DNA of 42,106 nucleotides from Patescibacteria group bacterium (GTDB lineage: Bacteria; Patescibacteriota; Microgenomatia; Daviesbacterales; UBA10151): the NCBI GenBank assembly GCA_023379125.1, contig JAMCSY010000001.1, positions 1-42,106 on the forward strand. The letters are read 5' to 3'. Within the stretch, counting starts at the first letter, position 1; each line of letters opens with the position of its first letter. The notes beneath the pieces were generated by a model, which did not search any database, was not told the DNA's origin, and was given only the letters and a program-made list of their open reading frames with translations. Positions 1-8,703 of this stretch are shown here, in pieces. The position numbers and the translations under genes are program-made.

Positions 1-228
1 ACGGGAGAGAATATTGATTATTTCCGAAAACTTAATACAGATGAGAGTGGTAGGGTCAAAATGATTAACTGGGGGGAGGAGGGTTATGGCTCAGAGGCTG
101 AAGTGAAAGCAGAAGGAGGTCTTATACGAGAACATGGAAAGTTCTATGTGCTACAAGAAGGGACTGTCGATAAAAATAGAAAACATTCTCCAGATAGGCG
201 GATTGAACTAGCAGCGAAATCTTCTTAA
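1..228 (+). CDS. C-terminal end of an unknown protein (partial)
   Basis: Frame 1 is open from the first base to a TAA at 226-228 and gives the last 75 residues of a protein whose start lies outside the window. The fragment is hydrophilic and charged, with no membrane segment and no Cys. It ends in a basic/acidic stretch (DKNRKHSPDRRIELAAKSS). I do not recognise a family. It converges on the glycosyltransferase gene at 370-1863, with a 141-bp gap that holds only a small hairpin. Confidence 0.55.
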   Translation, partial: TGENIDYFRKLNTDESGRVKMINWGEEGYGSEAEVKAEGGLIREHGKFYVLQEGTVDKNRKHSPDRRIELAAKSS

Positions 229-329
229 CATGTGAGATGTACTTGAGAAATTAACTTAAATCTAGGCAAATAAAATTTATAGAAAATATTAATAATTAGC
301 TGTTGTTATAAGGCTCCCTATTTGACTAG

Positions 330-345
330 CATTTCAAAAAATGCC
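330..345. other. Small hairpin between convergent genes
   Basis: GCATTT-CAAA-AAATGC forms a 6-bp stem with a 4-nt loop between the partial plus-strand gene and the minus-strand glycosyltransferase. There is no real T-tract on either side, so a terminator role is only possible. Nothing else is seen in 229-369. Confidence 0.25.
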
Positions 346-369
346 ATTATCCTAATTAGTTATATTTTC

Positions 370-1863
370 TTATTCTGTATAACCAAACATGGGATCTGTC
401 AAATTAGAATCCTGACCGCTGCAACTTTGTTGGATTTCCGCTGGTAATTTATATTCTGATGGTGGAATTACTCCGATATGACCAAATTTAACTGGCTCTT
501 GTGCATACTCAGCAGGGATCACAATATTATAAACAGGACTGCCACTCCATGGCTGATTAACATGCAGCCCATCTAGCCAGAAAAAATATCTAAAACCCAC
601 ATTTTCTCCCGGTGAGGTAATATAGTTAACAGCCACACAAGGATAACCTTTAGCTTTTGCATCCTGAGCAATAAATTGGGCAATCGCTTTTCTTTCCACA
701 TAACCCTTATGGTAAACATCAATGGTGACAAAATAATAAATATTTTTAATCACTAGTAATATCAACAATAGACTGATTAGATAAGTCCAAGTTCTGGAAT
801 TGTTTAAAAAATAGGCCAACCAGAAACTAACTACAGCTATAAAAATGACAAAGATATTAGCAAAATAATATTCAGAAATAATTGTGGAAGAAAAAGTATA
901 AAACAAGACAACCCCGATAATCCAAGCTGCTAAGACCAAGACTTCTTTGAAATTTAATACTTTGAGTTTGATTAATCCATAAGTAGATAAAAGCAAAATT
1001 GCTAGTATTAACCGGAAGTCTAACCAAGGTATGGTCCAAGGCGCAAAGAACATGGATTCCAGAATTTGGGCAAGTTTGATAATAATCAGATTTAATTTAT
1101 CTACACCTACCCCTCCTCCATGCTGTGTAGTAAAATTTTGAATTAAACTTAAAGTCTGAGAAAAATTATGTCTGACTTCAAATAGTAGAAAAGGTACAGA
1201 GGTCATTGATGCACTCGCAAAGAACCAAAATATCTGTTTAATAGTGGGCATTTTTCTAGCAACCACCCAAGCGAGAGGAACAGCAATTAAGGCAGGAAAT
1301 AGTGCAATATGAATATGCCAAATCAAGCCAATCAATACTCCCAGAAGTGGCAAAACAGAAAAATTTCCTCGGGCAATGTTGATAACAGTATAAAAATACC
1401 AAATTACCCACAAATTAGTTGGTGTACTGGGCACAACTCTGCGATCAAAATAGACAAAATCAATCAAATTACCTTCAAGCAAGGCAGCAATTAAACCTGT
1501 CGAGCGTGTAAACAATCTTGCGAAAACCCAATAATAACTACAAACAGTGAGAATACCAATAACTGTAATTGGAATTACTGCTCCAATTGGATCCATCTTA
1601 GCTAGGAAGAAGAAGGGAATTAACAAGTAATAGAATAGCGGTCCAATAAAAATCCCATCTGCACTAGTGAGCTGCCCAATTAGTCTGAAGTGGTGATTTA
1701 CCACGATATCTTTGACTATCCAAGAAAATAGATCTGCATCATGATCAAAACCCATTCTACCGATCAAATCATAAGTTCTAAAAAAAATGCCTAAAGATAG
1801 GATGATTGCCAGCAAAAAATAAAAACGATACTGATGAAGGAAACGTCTAATACTTAATCTCAT
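370..1863 (-). CDS. Polytopic membrane glycosyltransferase, GT39/GT83 (PMT/ArnT)-like
   Basis: 497 residues with a short basic N-terminus and about 10-12 hydrophobic segments. An Asp-containing first extracytoplasmic loop (FDHDADLF, near residue 38) follows TM1. This is the layout of lipid-linked-sugar glycosyltransferases of the PMT_2/ArnT type, where an acidic residue in that loop is catalytic. A short soluble tail at the C-terminus contains GENVGFRYFFWLDGLH. It probably transfers a sugar from a polyprenyl-phosphate donor outside the membrane; the acceptor is unknown. The ATG at 1863 follows a possible TTGCAA-N18-TAAGAT promoter. It is divergent from the GH114 gene, so both may act on surface glycans. 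The family call is by topology and loop motif only. Confidence 0.7.
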   Translation of the reverse strand: MRLSIRRFLHQYRFYFLLAIILSLGIFFRTYDLIGRMGFDHDADLFSWIVKDIVVNHHFRLIGQLTSADGIFIGPLFYYLLIPFFFLAKMDPIGAVIPITVIGILTVCSYYWVFARLFTRSTGLIAALLEGNLIDFVYFDRRVVPSTPTNLWVIWYFYTVINIARGNFSVLPLLGVLIGLIWHIHIALFPALIAVPLAWVVARKMPTIKQIFWFFASASMTSVPFLLFEVRHNFSQTLSLIQNFTTQHGGGVGVDKLNLIIIKLAQILESMFFAPWTIPWLDFRLILAILLLSTYGLIKLKVLNFKEVLVLAAWIIGVVLFYTFSSTIISEYYFANIFVIFIAVVSFWLAYFLNNSRTWTYLISLLLILLVIKNIYYFVTIDVYHKGYVERKAIAQFIAQDAKAKGYPCVAVNYITSPGENVGFRYFFWLDGLHVNQPWSGSPVYNIVIPAEYAQEPVKFGHIGVIPPSEYKLPAEIQQSCSGQDSNLTDPMFGYTE

Positions 1864-1917
1864 TGAATAAAACTATCTTAAGGGTTTGTGGATTATTCTT
1901 GCAAGTGTAAGAAGTAC

Positions 1918-1948
1918 TTGACAACTAATCTGATATATGAAGTAATAT
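1918..1948 (+). promoter_or_regulatory. Putative promoter of the GH114 gene, supporting a TTG start
   Basis: TTGACA at 1918-1923 and TAATAT at 1943-1948 are 19 bp apart (slightly long). The promoter lies downstream of the ATG at 1888 and just upstream of a TTG at 1966 that has AAGAGG at 1952-1957. If real, the ATG at 1888 would not be transcribed from it. Confidence 0.4.
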
Positions 1949-1965
1949 ATGTAAGAGGCGATATC

Positions 1966-3366
1966 TTGAAAGATCAAAGAGGGGTCATTTCGTATCTTCC
2001 GTTACTTGCCCTAGCAGGAATAGGGTTATCTATTTATTTGTTAATAAGTGGGCTTGCTCCTTTTAAAGAGGCTTTATTTAATACTCTTTATCCCAAACAA
2101 TCTTCAGAAGCTGCTACAAGACAAACTATTACTTTTGATACTCTCAGAAAAAATCGTGAGCTTAAAGGTCAGTATCCAGCAGGATTGATTGATTGGGGTC
2201 AAGGGATTTGGTTTGTGAATGCTCCGTGGGGACGCTTTAAGACTAATAATTTAATTTTTGATAATAATATCAAGGGCGGTTCGTTTACTTTCTTGCAGCC
2301 ACGTAGATTAGTGTCTCTAGAAGCTTTCAATGGTGGAGGTAGTCGTACTACTACTATTAAAGTTAGTTGCCCTGGACAGCCAGATGCTTCAGTTGAAGTC
2401 AGGGCTGAACGCACGGCGACTCTCTATACCAACTGGAATGCCCCATGCTCACCTGTCACAATTTATAGTGGCAATGGTTGGAATACCAGTTTTGATAATC
2501 TAGTGATTGATGATGCATCATCGGGTACTGTCGCTCCTACACCTATCCCAACTCCAACTCCTCGCCAAACACTTTCACCTACTCCTACACCAATTAAAAT
2601 CTCACCTATCCCAACCCCTACGCCTTTACCCAACGCTACACCTACACCCACACCAAGTACTAACACTGGTTCAATTTGGAAACCAGCCTTGGTAACTTCT
2701 TGGCAATGGCAGTTAAGTACACCAGTTGATACATCATTGAATGTCCAAATGTATGATATTGATCTGTTCGATAATAGCTCTTCGGTGGTACAAACATTAC
2801 ATAATAAAGGTATCAAAGTTATCTGCTATATTAGTGCTGGAACTTATGAGGATTGGCGTCCTGACGCCAATCAATTCCCTGCCTCAATTTTAGGAAAAAG
2901 TAATGGCTGGCCAGGTGAGAAATGGCTAGACGTCCGTCAGTGGAATGTCTTAGGACCAATCATGGAGGCCAGAATGGATAAATGTAAGCAGATGGGCTTT
3001 GATGGAATTGAACCTGACAATATTGATGGGTACTCAAACTCCACCGGGTTTAGTATTACTTATCAAGATCAACTAAATTATAACCGCAATCTAGCTGCAG
3101 CAGCTCATGCTAGAGGATTATCTGTTGCTTTGAAAAATGATGTTGAACAGGTTCCTGATTTATGGCAAAACTTTGACTGGGCATTAAATGAAGAATGTTT
3201 CGATTATAACGAGTGTGGTAATTATAGTGATTACTTTATCAATAATGGCAAGGCAGTTTTCCAAGTTGAATATAATCGTAATTACTGTAGCCAAGCCAAT
3301 GCTCTTAACTTCAATGGACTAGTTAAAGACCTTGATCTAACTGCTAAACGAACTGCTTGCCGTTAA
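1966..3366 (+). CDS. Membrane-anchored GH114-type endo-alpha-1,4-polygalactosaminidase
   Basis: 466 residues from the TTG at 1966 (492 from the ATG at 1888). I prefer the TTG because an AAGAGG ribosome site precedes it and the protein then begins MKDQRGVIS, directly before a TM anchor. Next come a beta-rich domain with two Cys (WFVNAPWG ... NGWNTSFDNLVID), a Pro/Thr-rich linker (repeated PTPTP), and a C-terminal TIM-barrel domain with GH114 hallmarks: CYISAGTYEDWRPD, GEKWLDVR, GFDGIEPDNIDGY, LKND and NEECFDY. The family cleaves alpha-1,4-linked galactosamine polymers of biofilm matrices. Catalytic acids are expected in the EPDN and YISAG..ED segments. The anchor and linker imply display at the cell surface. 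The beta-rich domain is unassigned and may bind carbohydrate. Confidence 0.8.
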   Translation: MKDQRGVISYLPLLALAGIGLSIYLLISGLAPFKEALFNTLYPKQSSEAATRQTITFDTLRKNRELKGQYPAGLIDWGQGIWFVNAPWGRFKTNNLIFDNNIKGGSFTFLQPRRLVSLEAFNGGGSRTTTIKVSCPGQPDASVEVRAERTATLYTNWNAPCSPVTIYSGNGWNTSFDNLVIDDASSGTVAPTPIPTPTPRQTLSPTPTPIKISPIPTPTPLPNATPTPTPSTNTGSIWKPALVTSWQWQLSTPVDTSLNVQMYDIDLFDNSSSVVQTLHNKGIKVICYISAGTYEDWRPDANQFPASILGKSNGWPGEKWLDVRQWNVLGPIMEARMDKCKQMGFDGIEPDNIDGYSNSTGFSITYQDQLNYNRNLAAAAHARGLSVALKNDVEQVPDLWQNFDWALNEECFDYNECGNYSDYFINNGKAVFQVEYNRNYCSQANALNFNGLVKDLDLTAKRTACR

Positions 3367-3508
3367 TCATTTAAGCACTTAAAAAAGAGTAACACTTCAC
3401 CTAGCGCAATATTTTCTACACGTACTCATACAAGATGCTTGCTACTTTTTTTGCAAAATGAGGTTTAGAGTATCTCTAACTATCTATTAACTGCCCTTGC
3501 TGCGTTGA

Positions 3509-5176
3509 TTAATGTTTGAGTAAAGGAGTTGTCATCGTCGGTACAGCAAAACTAAAGGTTGAACCTTTACCCTCAATACTATTCACCCAAATTTTGCCCT
3601 TATGAGCTTCGATTATAGATTTGGTAATGAACAAGCCCAAACCAATACCATTGGATAGCTGTGTTAATGAGTTAGAGGCTCTAAAGAATTTCTGAAATAG
3701 ATGCGGCTGAGCATCAGCTGGAATCCCTCGGCCATTATCAGAGACATGTACAGCTAAAACATCTGCTTGTTTTTGCAATGTTACCATGACGTACCCCCCT
3801 GGATTAGTATATTCAATTCCATTTTGAATTAAATTGGAAAGTGCTTCCCCGAGTAAATGAGCATCACCCATAATTTGTGGATAGGGTGGGGTCATTTTAT
3901 CTAAAATCAGTTTGATATTTTTCTGTTTAGCACTGTCCATAGAGGCCAAGGTGACATCCTTGACTAATGTGTCCAGTTGAATAGGTTGCAGGTTAACTTT
4001 AAGCATTCCTTTTTCAATGCGCGATACATTTAGTAGGTTTTCGATCAAGGAAGCAAGCCGATCAGAGCTAACAAGAGACCTACTTAAAAACAACTTTTCA
4101 TCTTCTGTTAGGCGAGTTGAATTAGACACTGATTCATTCAATAAGGATAAGTATCCTTTAATTGCTGTTAATGGAGTTCGTAACTGATGGGCAGCCATTG
4201 CCACAAAGTCTAATTTCATTGCCTCAAACTCATTCTCGGCAGTAACATCTCTTATCACATAAATCATGCCCTTATTTTGTGAATCATTGCTTTTTAGACT
4301 ATAAATACTCACATTTACTCGCACTGTTTCCCCATCCAACGAGGTCAATTTAACCTGAAAATGTCCTTTACTTAAAGTTTTGGGGTCAGGAAAAGGAATA
4401 ATCTGAAAGATGGATTTATCCTGAATTGCCACCCAAGACGTTTTTAAGATCTCTAAGGCTTTACGACTAGCCAAGTTAACACGGCCTTGAATATCTGTGG
4501 TAATAACTCCATCTTGAATATTCTGTAATATCTCTTCTAACTTAGTTTTTTCTTCAGAAAGCAAAGCCAGTGCCTGGTCTGTTTTTGCTTCTTCCTGTAA
4601 ATTCACCTCTTCTTTTGCCGAATATTTCTTCACGCTAGCATCTACCAAGAAACCAACTAACAAAAGGCTACTGGCAAAGAGTAAATCTCTAAATAAGCTA
4701 CTTAACAAACTCACCGTGTTAAAGCTAATGAACATTCCCACTAACAAAACCACCACTTCAATTGCCCCAATAACTATTGCCCTTAAACCACCGCCTTGTA
4801 AAATCATCAAAACAGGAAGTAAGAATGCTAGCGGTAAAATGGGGCTATCAAAATCTCCTGTCACCACCATCACTAAGCTAAGTAGAACGGCATCAAGAGC
4901 ATTGCTGATTTTGGTCACTTGCAGAAGTGGTCCTTGTTCTCGAGAGTGAACTGAGCTGAGAATTAAATGCACCATCAAACCACCAACTGCTGCTACCACC
5001 GTTTCCCAGTTACTATAAAAACGATTAGTCAACACTAAATCGTTAACAGAAATCGCTAATGCTAAAATCACCCAAACAATTGTGAGGATAGAAATATGAG
5101 CAAAAAGATATCTTGGATTGCCATTTATTTCTGCTTGAGGCTGATAGATTACGCTGAGATTACCACTTTTATTCAT
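3509..5176 (-). CDS. Membrane sensor histidine kinase with PAS domain
   Basis: 555 residues from the ATG at 5176. That start has GGTGAT 7 nt upstream, which fits the anti-SD; a TTG 15 nt earlier would add five residues. The first ~190 residues hold about six hydrophobic segments. A Lys/Glu-rich coiled-coil stretch follows (EEVNLQEEAKTDQ), then a PAS domain (EEILQNIQDGVITTD), a HisKA domain with the phospho-acceptor His in AMAAHQLRTPLT, and a HATPase domain with N box NLIQNGIEYTN, G1 DNGRGIP and G2 GIGLGLFI. No response regulator is adjacent, so it is an orphan kinase locally. The multi-TM input domain suggests sensing in or at the membrane; the ligand is unknown. Confidence 0.92.
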   Translation of the reverse strand: MNKSGNLSVIYQPQAEINGNPRYLFAHISILTIVWVILALAISVNDLVLTNRFYSNWETVVAAVGGLMVHLILSSVHSREQGPLLQVTKISNALDAVLLSLVMVVTGDFDSPILPLAFLLPVLMILQGGGLRAIVIGAIEVVVLLVGMFISFNTVSLLSSLFRDLLFASSLLLVGFLVDASVKKYSAKEEVNLQEEAKTDQALALLSEEKTKLEEILQNIQDGVITTDIQGRVNLASRKALEILKTSWVAIQDKSIFQIIPFPDPKTLSKGHFQVKLTSLDGETVRVNVSIYSLKSNDSQNKGMIYVIRDVTAENEFEAMKLDFVAMAAHQLRTPLTAIKGYLSLLNESVSNSTRLTEDEKLFLSRSLVSSDRLASLIENLLNVSRIEKGMLKVNLQPIQLDTLVKDVTLASMDSAKQKNIKLILDKMTPPYPQIMGDAHLLGEALSNLIQNGIEYTNPGGYVMVTLQKQADVLAVHVSDNGRGIPADAQPHLFQKFFRASNSLTQLSNGIGLGLFITKSIIEAHKGKIWVNSIEGKGSTFSFAVPTMTTPLLKH

Positions 5177-5244
5177 CAAGAAAATCACCAATTATTTGGC
5201 CTAATCTAATCGTAACATAAATAGTTCTTGATAGTAGAGAGGTT

Positions 5245-5273
5245 TTGCAGTTTGGCAAAATTAAGGGTATTAT
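5245..5273 (+). promoter_or_regulatory. Putative rsmH promoter with very short leader
   Basis: TTGCAG (5245-5250), 17-bp spacer, TATTAT (5268-5273). The ATG at 5283 is only 9 nt after the -10, so the leader would be about 0-3 nt. Confidence 0.5.
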
Positions 5274-5282
5274 TCGATAGTA

Positions 5283-6203
5283 ATGAGTCAATATCACATT
5301 CCAGTTATGCCTCACGAGGTCTTACAGTACCTCAATGTAAAAAGAGATGCTTGGTATATTGACTGTAACCTTGGGGGTGGTGGACATACTGAGTTAATAT
5401 TACAGCATGGCGGAAGAGTTTTAGGAATTGATCTAGATAGAGATGCTATTCAAGAAGTGGCTAGAAAATATAAAATCAATCTCCAAATCAAGAATAATCA
5501 CTTAGTTGGTAATTCTAGTCGACTTATTTTATACCAAAGTAATTTCTCTCAACTTTCTCAAATTACCCAGATTTTTCATATTCACCAAATTCAGGGAATC
5601 TTATTTGATTTGGGTGTTTCTTCACATCAATTAGAAGAGGCTTCACGAGGCTTTAGTTTTAATCTAAACGCTCCATTAGACATGCGTATGGATCAGCAAA
5701 TAGGTGCTAAGGCTGAAGATTTAGTTAATGGTTTAAATGAAGGGGAGTTAGTCAAGCTGTTTAGCAAATTAGGTGAAGAAATTTTTGCCAAATCAATTGC
5801 TAAAAAAATTATTGAGGCGAGAAAAGGACAACCTATCACCACCACTAACCAACTAGCCCAGATTATCCTCTCAGTCAGACATCGCAGTGCAACAGATCCA
5901 ACCCACCCAGCTACTCGTGTTTTCCAGGCTTTAAGAATTGCAGTTAACGATGAGCTAAACAGCTTGCAACTTGCTCTGCCACAAACTGTAGATTTACTAG
6001 TTCCAGGAGGTAGATTGGTTATTATTAGTTTCCATTCACTCGAAGACCGGATTGTCAAAAACTTCTTTAAACAAGAACAACGAAAAGGGGATTTGCACAT
6101 ATTAACTGAAAAACCGATTACTCCAGAGCTAGCTGAAATTCAGGCTAATCCGCGCAGCCATAGCGGTAAACTACGCGCTGCTGAGAAGACTAATACTAGA
6201 TAG
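5283..6203 (+). CDS. rsmH: 16S rRNA (cytosine1402-N4)-methyltransferase RsmH
   Basis: 306 residues, normal length for RsmH. The start has HIPVMPHEVLQYL, followed by the SAM-binding NLGGGGHT, then FDLGVSSHQLEEASRGFSF, the signature HPATRVFQALRIAVNDEL, and ISFHSLEDRIVK near the C-terminus. It N4-methylates C1402 in the P site of 16S rRNA. In many bacteria rsmH heads the division/cell-wall (dcw) cluster; here it stands alone among unrelated genes. Its 3' end overlaps the convergent galE stop by 8 bp (6196-6203). Confidence 0.97.
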   Translation: MSQYHIPVMPHEVLQYLNVKRDAWYIDCNLGGGGHTELILQHGGRVLGIDLDRDAIQEVARKYKINLQIKNNHLVGNSSRLILYQSNFSQLSQITQIFHIHQIQGILFDLGVSSHQLEEASRGFSFNLNAPLDMRMDQQIGAKAEDLVNGLNEGELVKLFSKLGEEIFAKSIAKKIIEARKGQPITTTNQLAQIILSVRHRSATDPTHPATRVFQALRIAVNDELNSLQLALPQTVDLLVPGGRLVIISFHSLEDRIVKNFFKQEQRKGDLHILTEKPITPELAEIQANPRSHSGKLRAAEKTNTR

Positions 6204-7215
6204 CTTCTGACCACCCTTGTGGATGTTCTTTGTACCATTTCACCAATGATTCTATCGAATCTTTAATAGTTCTCTGTGGTTTCCAATCAAGCAGTTTTTC
6301 TGCTTTTTCTATTGAAGCAATCATTTCCGCATACTCACCTTGTCGAGGATCTGTTTTTTGTAAATCAAATTGATAACCAGTCATTTCTTCAACTTTTTTG
6401 ATAATTTCCAAGACTGAATTTCCTTGACCAGTTCCCAAATTAATTATCTGACTGTTTTTACCCTTCAATAAATACTCTACTGCCTTGAGGTGAGCTAGGT
6501 TCAAATCAACCACATTAATATAATCTCTGATTGGAGTTCCATCAGGAGTATTTACCTTTGGACAGGTCAGAAAGAACGGTTCAATACCTAAAGCACCTCT
6601 GACTGCATTTTGGACTAATAATACGGAAGGGGTTTTTGAGTCTCCGATCAAACCATCATCAGAGGCCCCACAAACATTAAAGTATCTTAAAATCACATAA
6701 TTTAACTCTTGTAGTTTACACAACCATTCAATCATTCTTTCAATCATCAACTTACTTTCACCGTAAGGATTTTTGGGGTCTGTTGGATGCTTTTCATCAA
6801 CTGGTACATAGTTTGCTTCACCGTATACCGCACAGGTTGAAGAAAAAACTATATTTTTAATACCATAGCGCAATAGTGTAGCTAACAAATTCTGCGTTCC
6901 ACAGACATTGTTATAAAAATATTTTTGTGGATTTTTCATAGATTCATCTACTAAGCAGGAAGCAGCATAATGAATAACCGCTTCAATCCCTTGTTCTTGG
7001 TTAAAAATAGGTGATAAATCATCATGTAAATCGATTTGATAAAAACGAAATTGTTCTTTGTTAAATTTAGTTTGGAGAAATTCTAAGGCTTCTCTATTCC
7101 CTGTAGAAAAATCATCTAAAGCTACTACCTCATAGCCTTTTTGTAAAAATAAATAAGTTGAAACTGAACCAATATAACCTCCTGCCCCAGTGATTAATAT
7201 TTTATGTTTATTCAT
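6196..7215 (-). CDS. galE: UDP-glucose 4-epimerase (extended SDR)
   Basis: 339 residues. It has the N-terminal NAD-binding GAGGYIGS, SSTCAVYGE with the catalytic Ser/Thr region, the YGESK catalytic Tyr-Lys pair, RYFNVCGA and PDGTPIRDYINVVDL, all typical of GalE. It interconverts UDP-glucose and UDP-galactose, supplying sugars for envelope glycans. The ATG overlaps the serS stop as ATGA (7212-7215), so it is the last gene of the lysS operon and translationally coupled. Closely related UDP-GlcNAc 4-epimerase activity cannot be excluded. Confidence 0.93.
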   Translation of the reverse strand: MNKHKILITGAGGYIGSVSTYLFLQKGYEVVALDDFSTGNREALEFLQTKFNKEQFRFYQIDLHDDLSPIFNQEQGIEAVIHYAASCLVDESMKNPQKYFYNNVCGTQNLLATLLRYGIKNIVFSSTCAVYGEANYVPVDEKHPTDPKNPYGESKLMIERMIEWLCKLQELNYVILRYFNVCGASDDGLIGDSKTPSVLLVQNAVRGALGIEPFFLTCPKVNTPDGTPIRDYINVVDLNLAHLKAVEYLLKGKNSQIINLGTGQGNSVLEIIKKVEEMTGYQFDLQKTDPRQGEYAEMIASIEKAEKLLDWKPQRTIKDSIESLVKWYKEHPQGWSEAI

Positions 7216-8486
7216 TTTTTGGGCTGAATAATATCAAATCCAGTATATTTCCTTAAAACATGAGGAACAGCTACTGAACCATCTTCTTGTTGAAAATTTT
7301 CTAAGATGGCGATCAAAATCCTAGGTGAGGCGATAACTGTGTTATTTAGTGTATAACAATAAAAGGTTTGTCCATCTTGATCTTTAAATTTCAGATTTAA
7401 TCTTCTGGCTTGCCAATCGGTTAGACTAGAACAAGAGTGTGTCTCCCCGTATTTACCACGACTTGGCATCCAAGCCTCTAAATCATTCATCCGGTATTTG
7501 CCAGCCCCCATATCGCCAGTGGAGGTCTGGATCACATGATAAGGAAGTTCTAGCTCCTGTAAAATTTCTTCGGAAATCTGCTGCATTTTGGCAAACCATT
7601 TTTCAGACTCAGTCAAATCATTCTGACAAATAACAACTTGCTCAACCTTGGTAAACTCATGCAAACGGAAAAGACCTCTCGTATCGCGTCCATAATCCCC
7701 AACTTCCGAGCGGTAACATTGTGTCAGTGCACAAACTTTGATTGGTAAATCTTCTGCAGCTAAAGTTTTATCCATATAATAAGCAAGTAATGTTGGCTCA
7801 GAAGTTCCAGTCAAGTACAAAGGGTTCTTAACTTCCTCACCAGATTCAATTTTGCCTGGATTAGCGATTTGGTAAATGTTTTCCTTGCCAAAGGGAAAAT
7901 GTCCACTACCGATTAAGACTTCTTCTTTAACCAAAGTAGGTGGAACCATTGGCAGAAAACCCTGATTTATCATTTTTCCAAGAGCAAATTGTAAAAGCGC
8001 CCAGTGTAAAATTGCTCCTTGATTTTTTAGGTAGTAACCTCGAAAGCCAGAAGTTTTTGTCCCTGCTTCCAGATCAATAATATTTTGTATTTTACCCAAC
8101 TCGATATGATCTTTTATGGGAAAATCAAATTGAGGGATTTTCCCCCACTGAGATATCTCCTTATTAGAATCACTGTTAGGCCCTACTGGAGAATCTGCTG
8201 ATGGAATATTTGGCACCAACAACATTAGCTGCTGATATTTAGAAGAAACAGGTTTTAGCTGATCTTCAAGATTATCTAGTTGCTGTTTTATTTGTCTGCC
8301 CTGTTCAATATTCTTTTCAGTAGCAGCCAAGTTTCTTTGGTGTCGTAATTGCTCAACTTGGCTTAGTAATTCTCGGCATTGATTATCTAACTGCAGCAAC
8401 TCATCAATATCAAGTTTAATTCCTTTATCAGCAACTGCTTTCTTCACAATCTCAGTGTTTTCTTTAATAAAATTTATGTCCAGCAT
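7212..8486 (-). CDS. serS: Seryl-tRNA synthetase
   Basis: 424 residues from the ATG at 8486, which gives MLDINFIKENTE, the normal SerRS N-terminus. An upstream in-frame ATG (8528) would overlap the preceding small gene. It has an N-terminal antiparallel coiled-coil arm (QLDNQCRELLSQVEQLRHQRN), the class II motif 2 region (YRSEVGDYGRDTRGLFRLHEFTKVE split by residues), and a motif 3 region ending ILENFQQEDGSVAVP. The start codon follows the stop of the 71-aa gene at once (TAGTATG), with GGAG 12 nt upstream. It charges tRNA-Ser with serine in the cytoplasm. Confidence 0.96.
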   Translation of the reverse strand: MLDINFIKENTEIVKKAVADKGIKLDIDELLQLDNQCRELLSQVEQLRHQRNLAATEKNIEQGRQIKQQLDNLEDQLKPVSSKYQQLMLLVPNIPSADSPVGPNSDSNKEISQWGKIPQFDFPIKDHIELGKIQNIIDLEAGTKTSGFRGYYLKNQGAILHWALLQFALGKMINQGFLPMVPPTLVKEEVLIGSGHFPFGKENIYQIANPGKIESGEEVKNPLYLTGTSEPTLLAYYMDKTLAAEDLPIKVCALTQCYRSEVGDYGRDTRGLFRLHEFTKVEQVVICQNDLTESEKWFAKMQQISEEILQELELPYHVIQTSTGDMGAGKYRMNDLEAWMPSRGKYGETHSCSSLTDWQARRLNLKFKDQDGQTFYCYTLNNTVIASPRILIAILENFQQEDGSVAVPHVLRKYTGFDIIQPKK

Positions 8487-8487
8487 A

Positions 8488-8703
8488 CTAAATAGGTACT
8501 CCAACCAAACTTGGGCAGACTTTTTCATAATACCAGGGAGCCTTAAAATGACACTCGCTCACACCTGGGTAGTATCCACATTCTGATAAATACTGGTTTT
8601 GTATACTTTGGCACTTGTTCCTAACAGTTTTTTTAATTGATCCTATGCCAACCACACCTAGTACAATAAGGATGCCTATTATTAGGATAATATATTTTTT
8701 CAT
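8488..8703 (-). CDS. 71-aa single-TM peptide with four extracytoplasmic Cys
   Basis: Small protein: basic start (MKKY), one strong TM segment (residues 4-22), then about 48 residues with Cys 31, 42, 51 and 63. It includes ECGYYPGVSEC. The likely topology is N-in with an outside, possibly disulfide-bonded domain. The gene starts on an ATGA overlap with the HD hydrolase stop and ends one base before the serS ATG, so it is inside a five-gene operon and almost certainly real. No family is recognised. It shares TM + GYY...PG...C with the 81-aa peptide at 10857-11102. Confidence 0.75.
   Translation of the reverse strand: MKKYIILIIGILIVLGVVGIGSIKKTVRNKCQSIQNQYLSECGYYPGVSECHFKAPWYYEKVCPSLVGVPI

Noticed and set aside
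2507-2695. Coding repeat or CRISPR-like array in the GH114 gene
   Set aside because: The periodic sequence encodes a Pro/Thr linker in the correct frame; there are no spacers or uniform repeats.
3367-3508. Terminator between GH114 and the sensor kinase
   Set aside because: The gap has only a TTTAAG-CA-CTTAAA palindrome with a 2-nt loop; no convincing hairpin plus T-tract was found.
5693-6100. 135-aa minus-strand ORF inside rsmH
   Set aside because: It is the antisense of strongly supported RsmH motifs, has no promoter or ribosome site, and resembles no protein.
8487-8528. Longer SerRS start at 8528
   Set aside because: It would add 14 residues overlapping the 71-aa gene; SerRS normally starts MLD..., matching the ATG at 8486.
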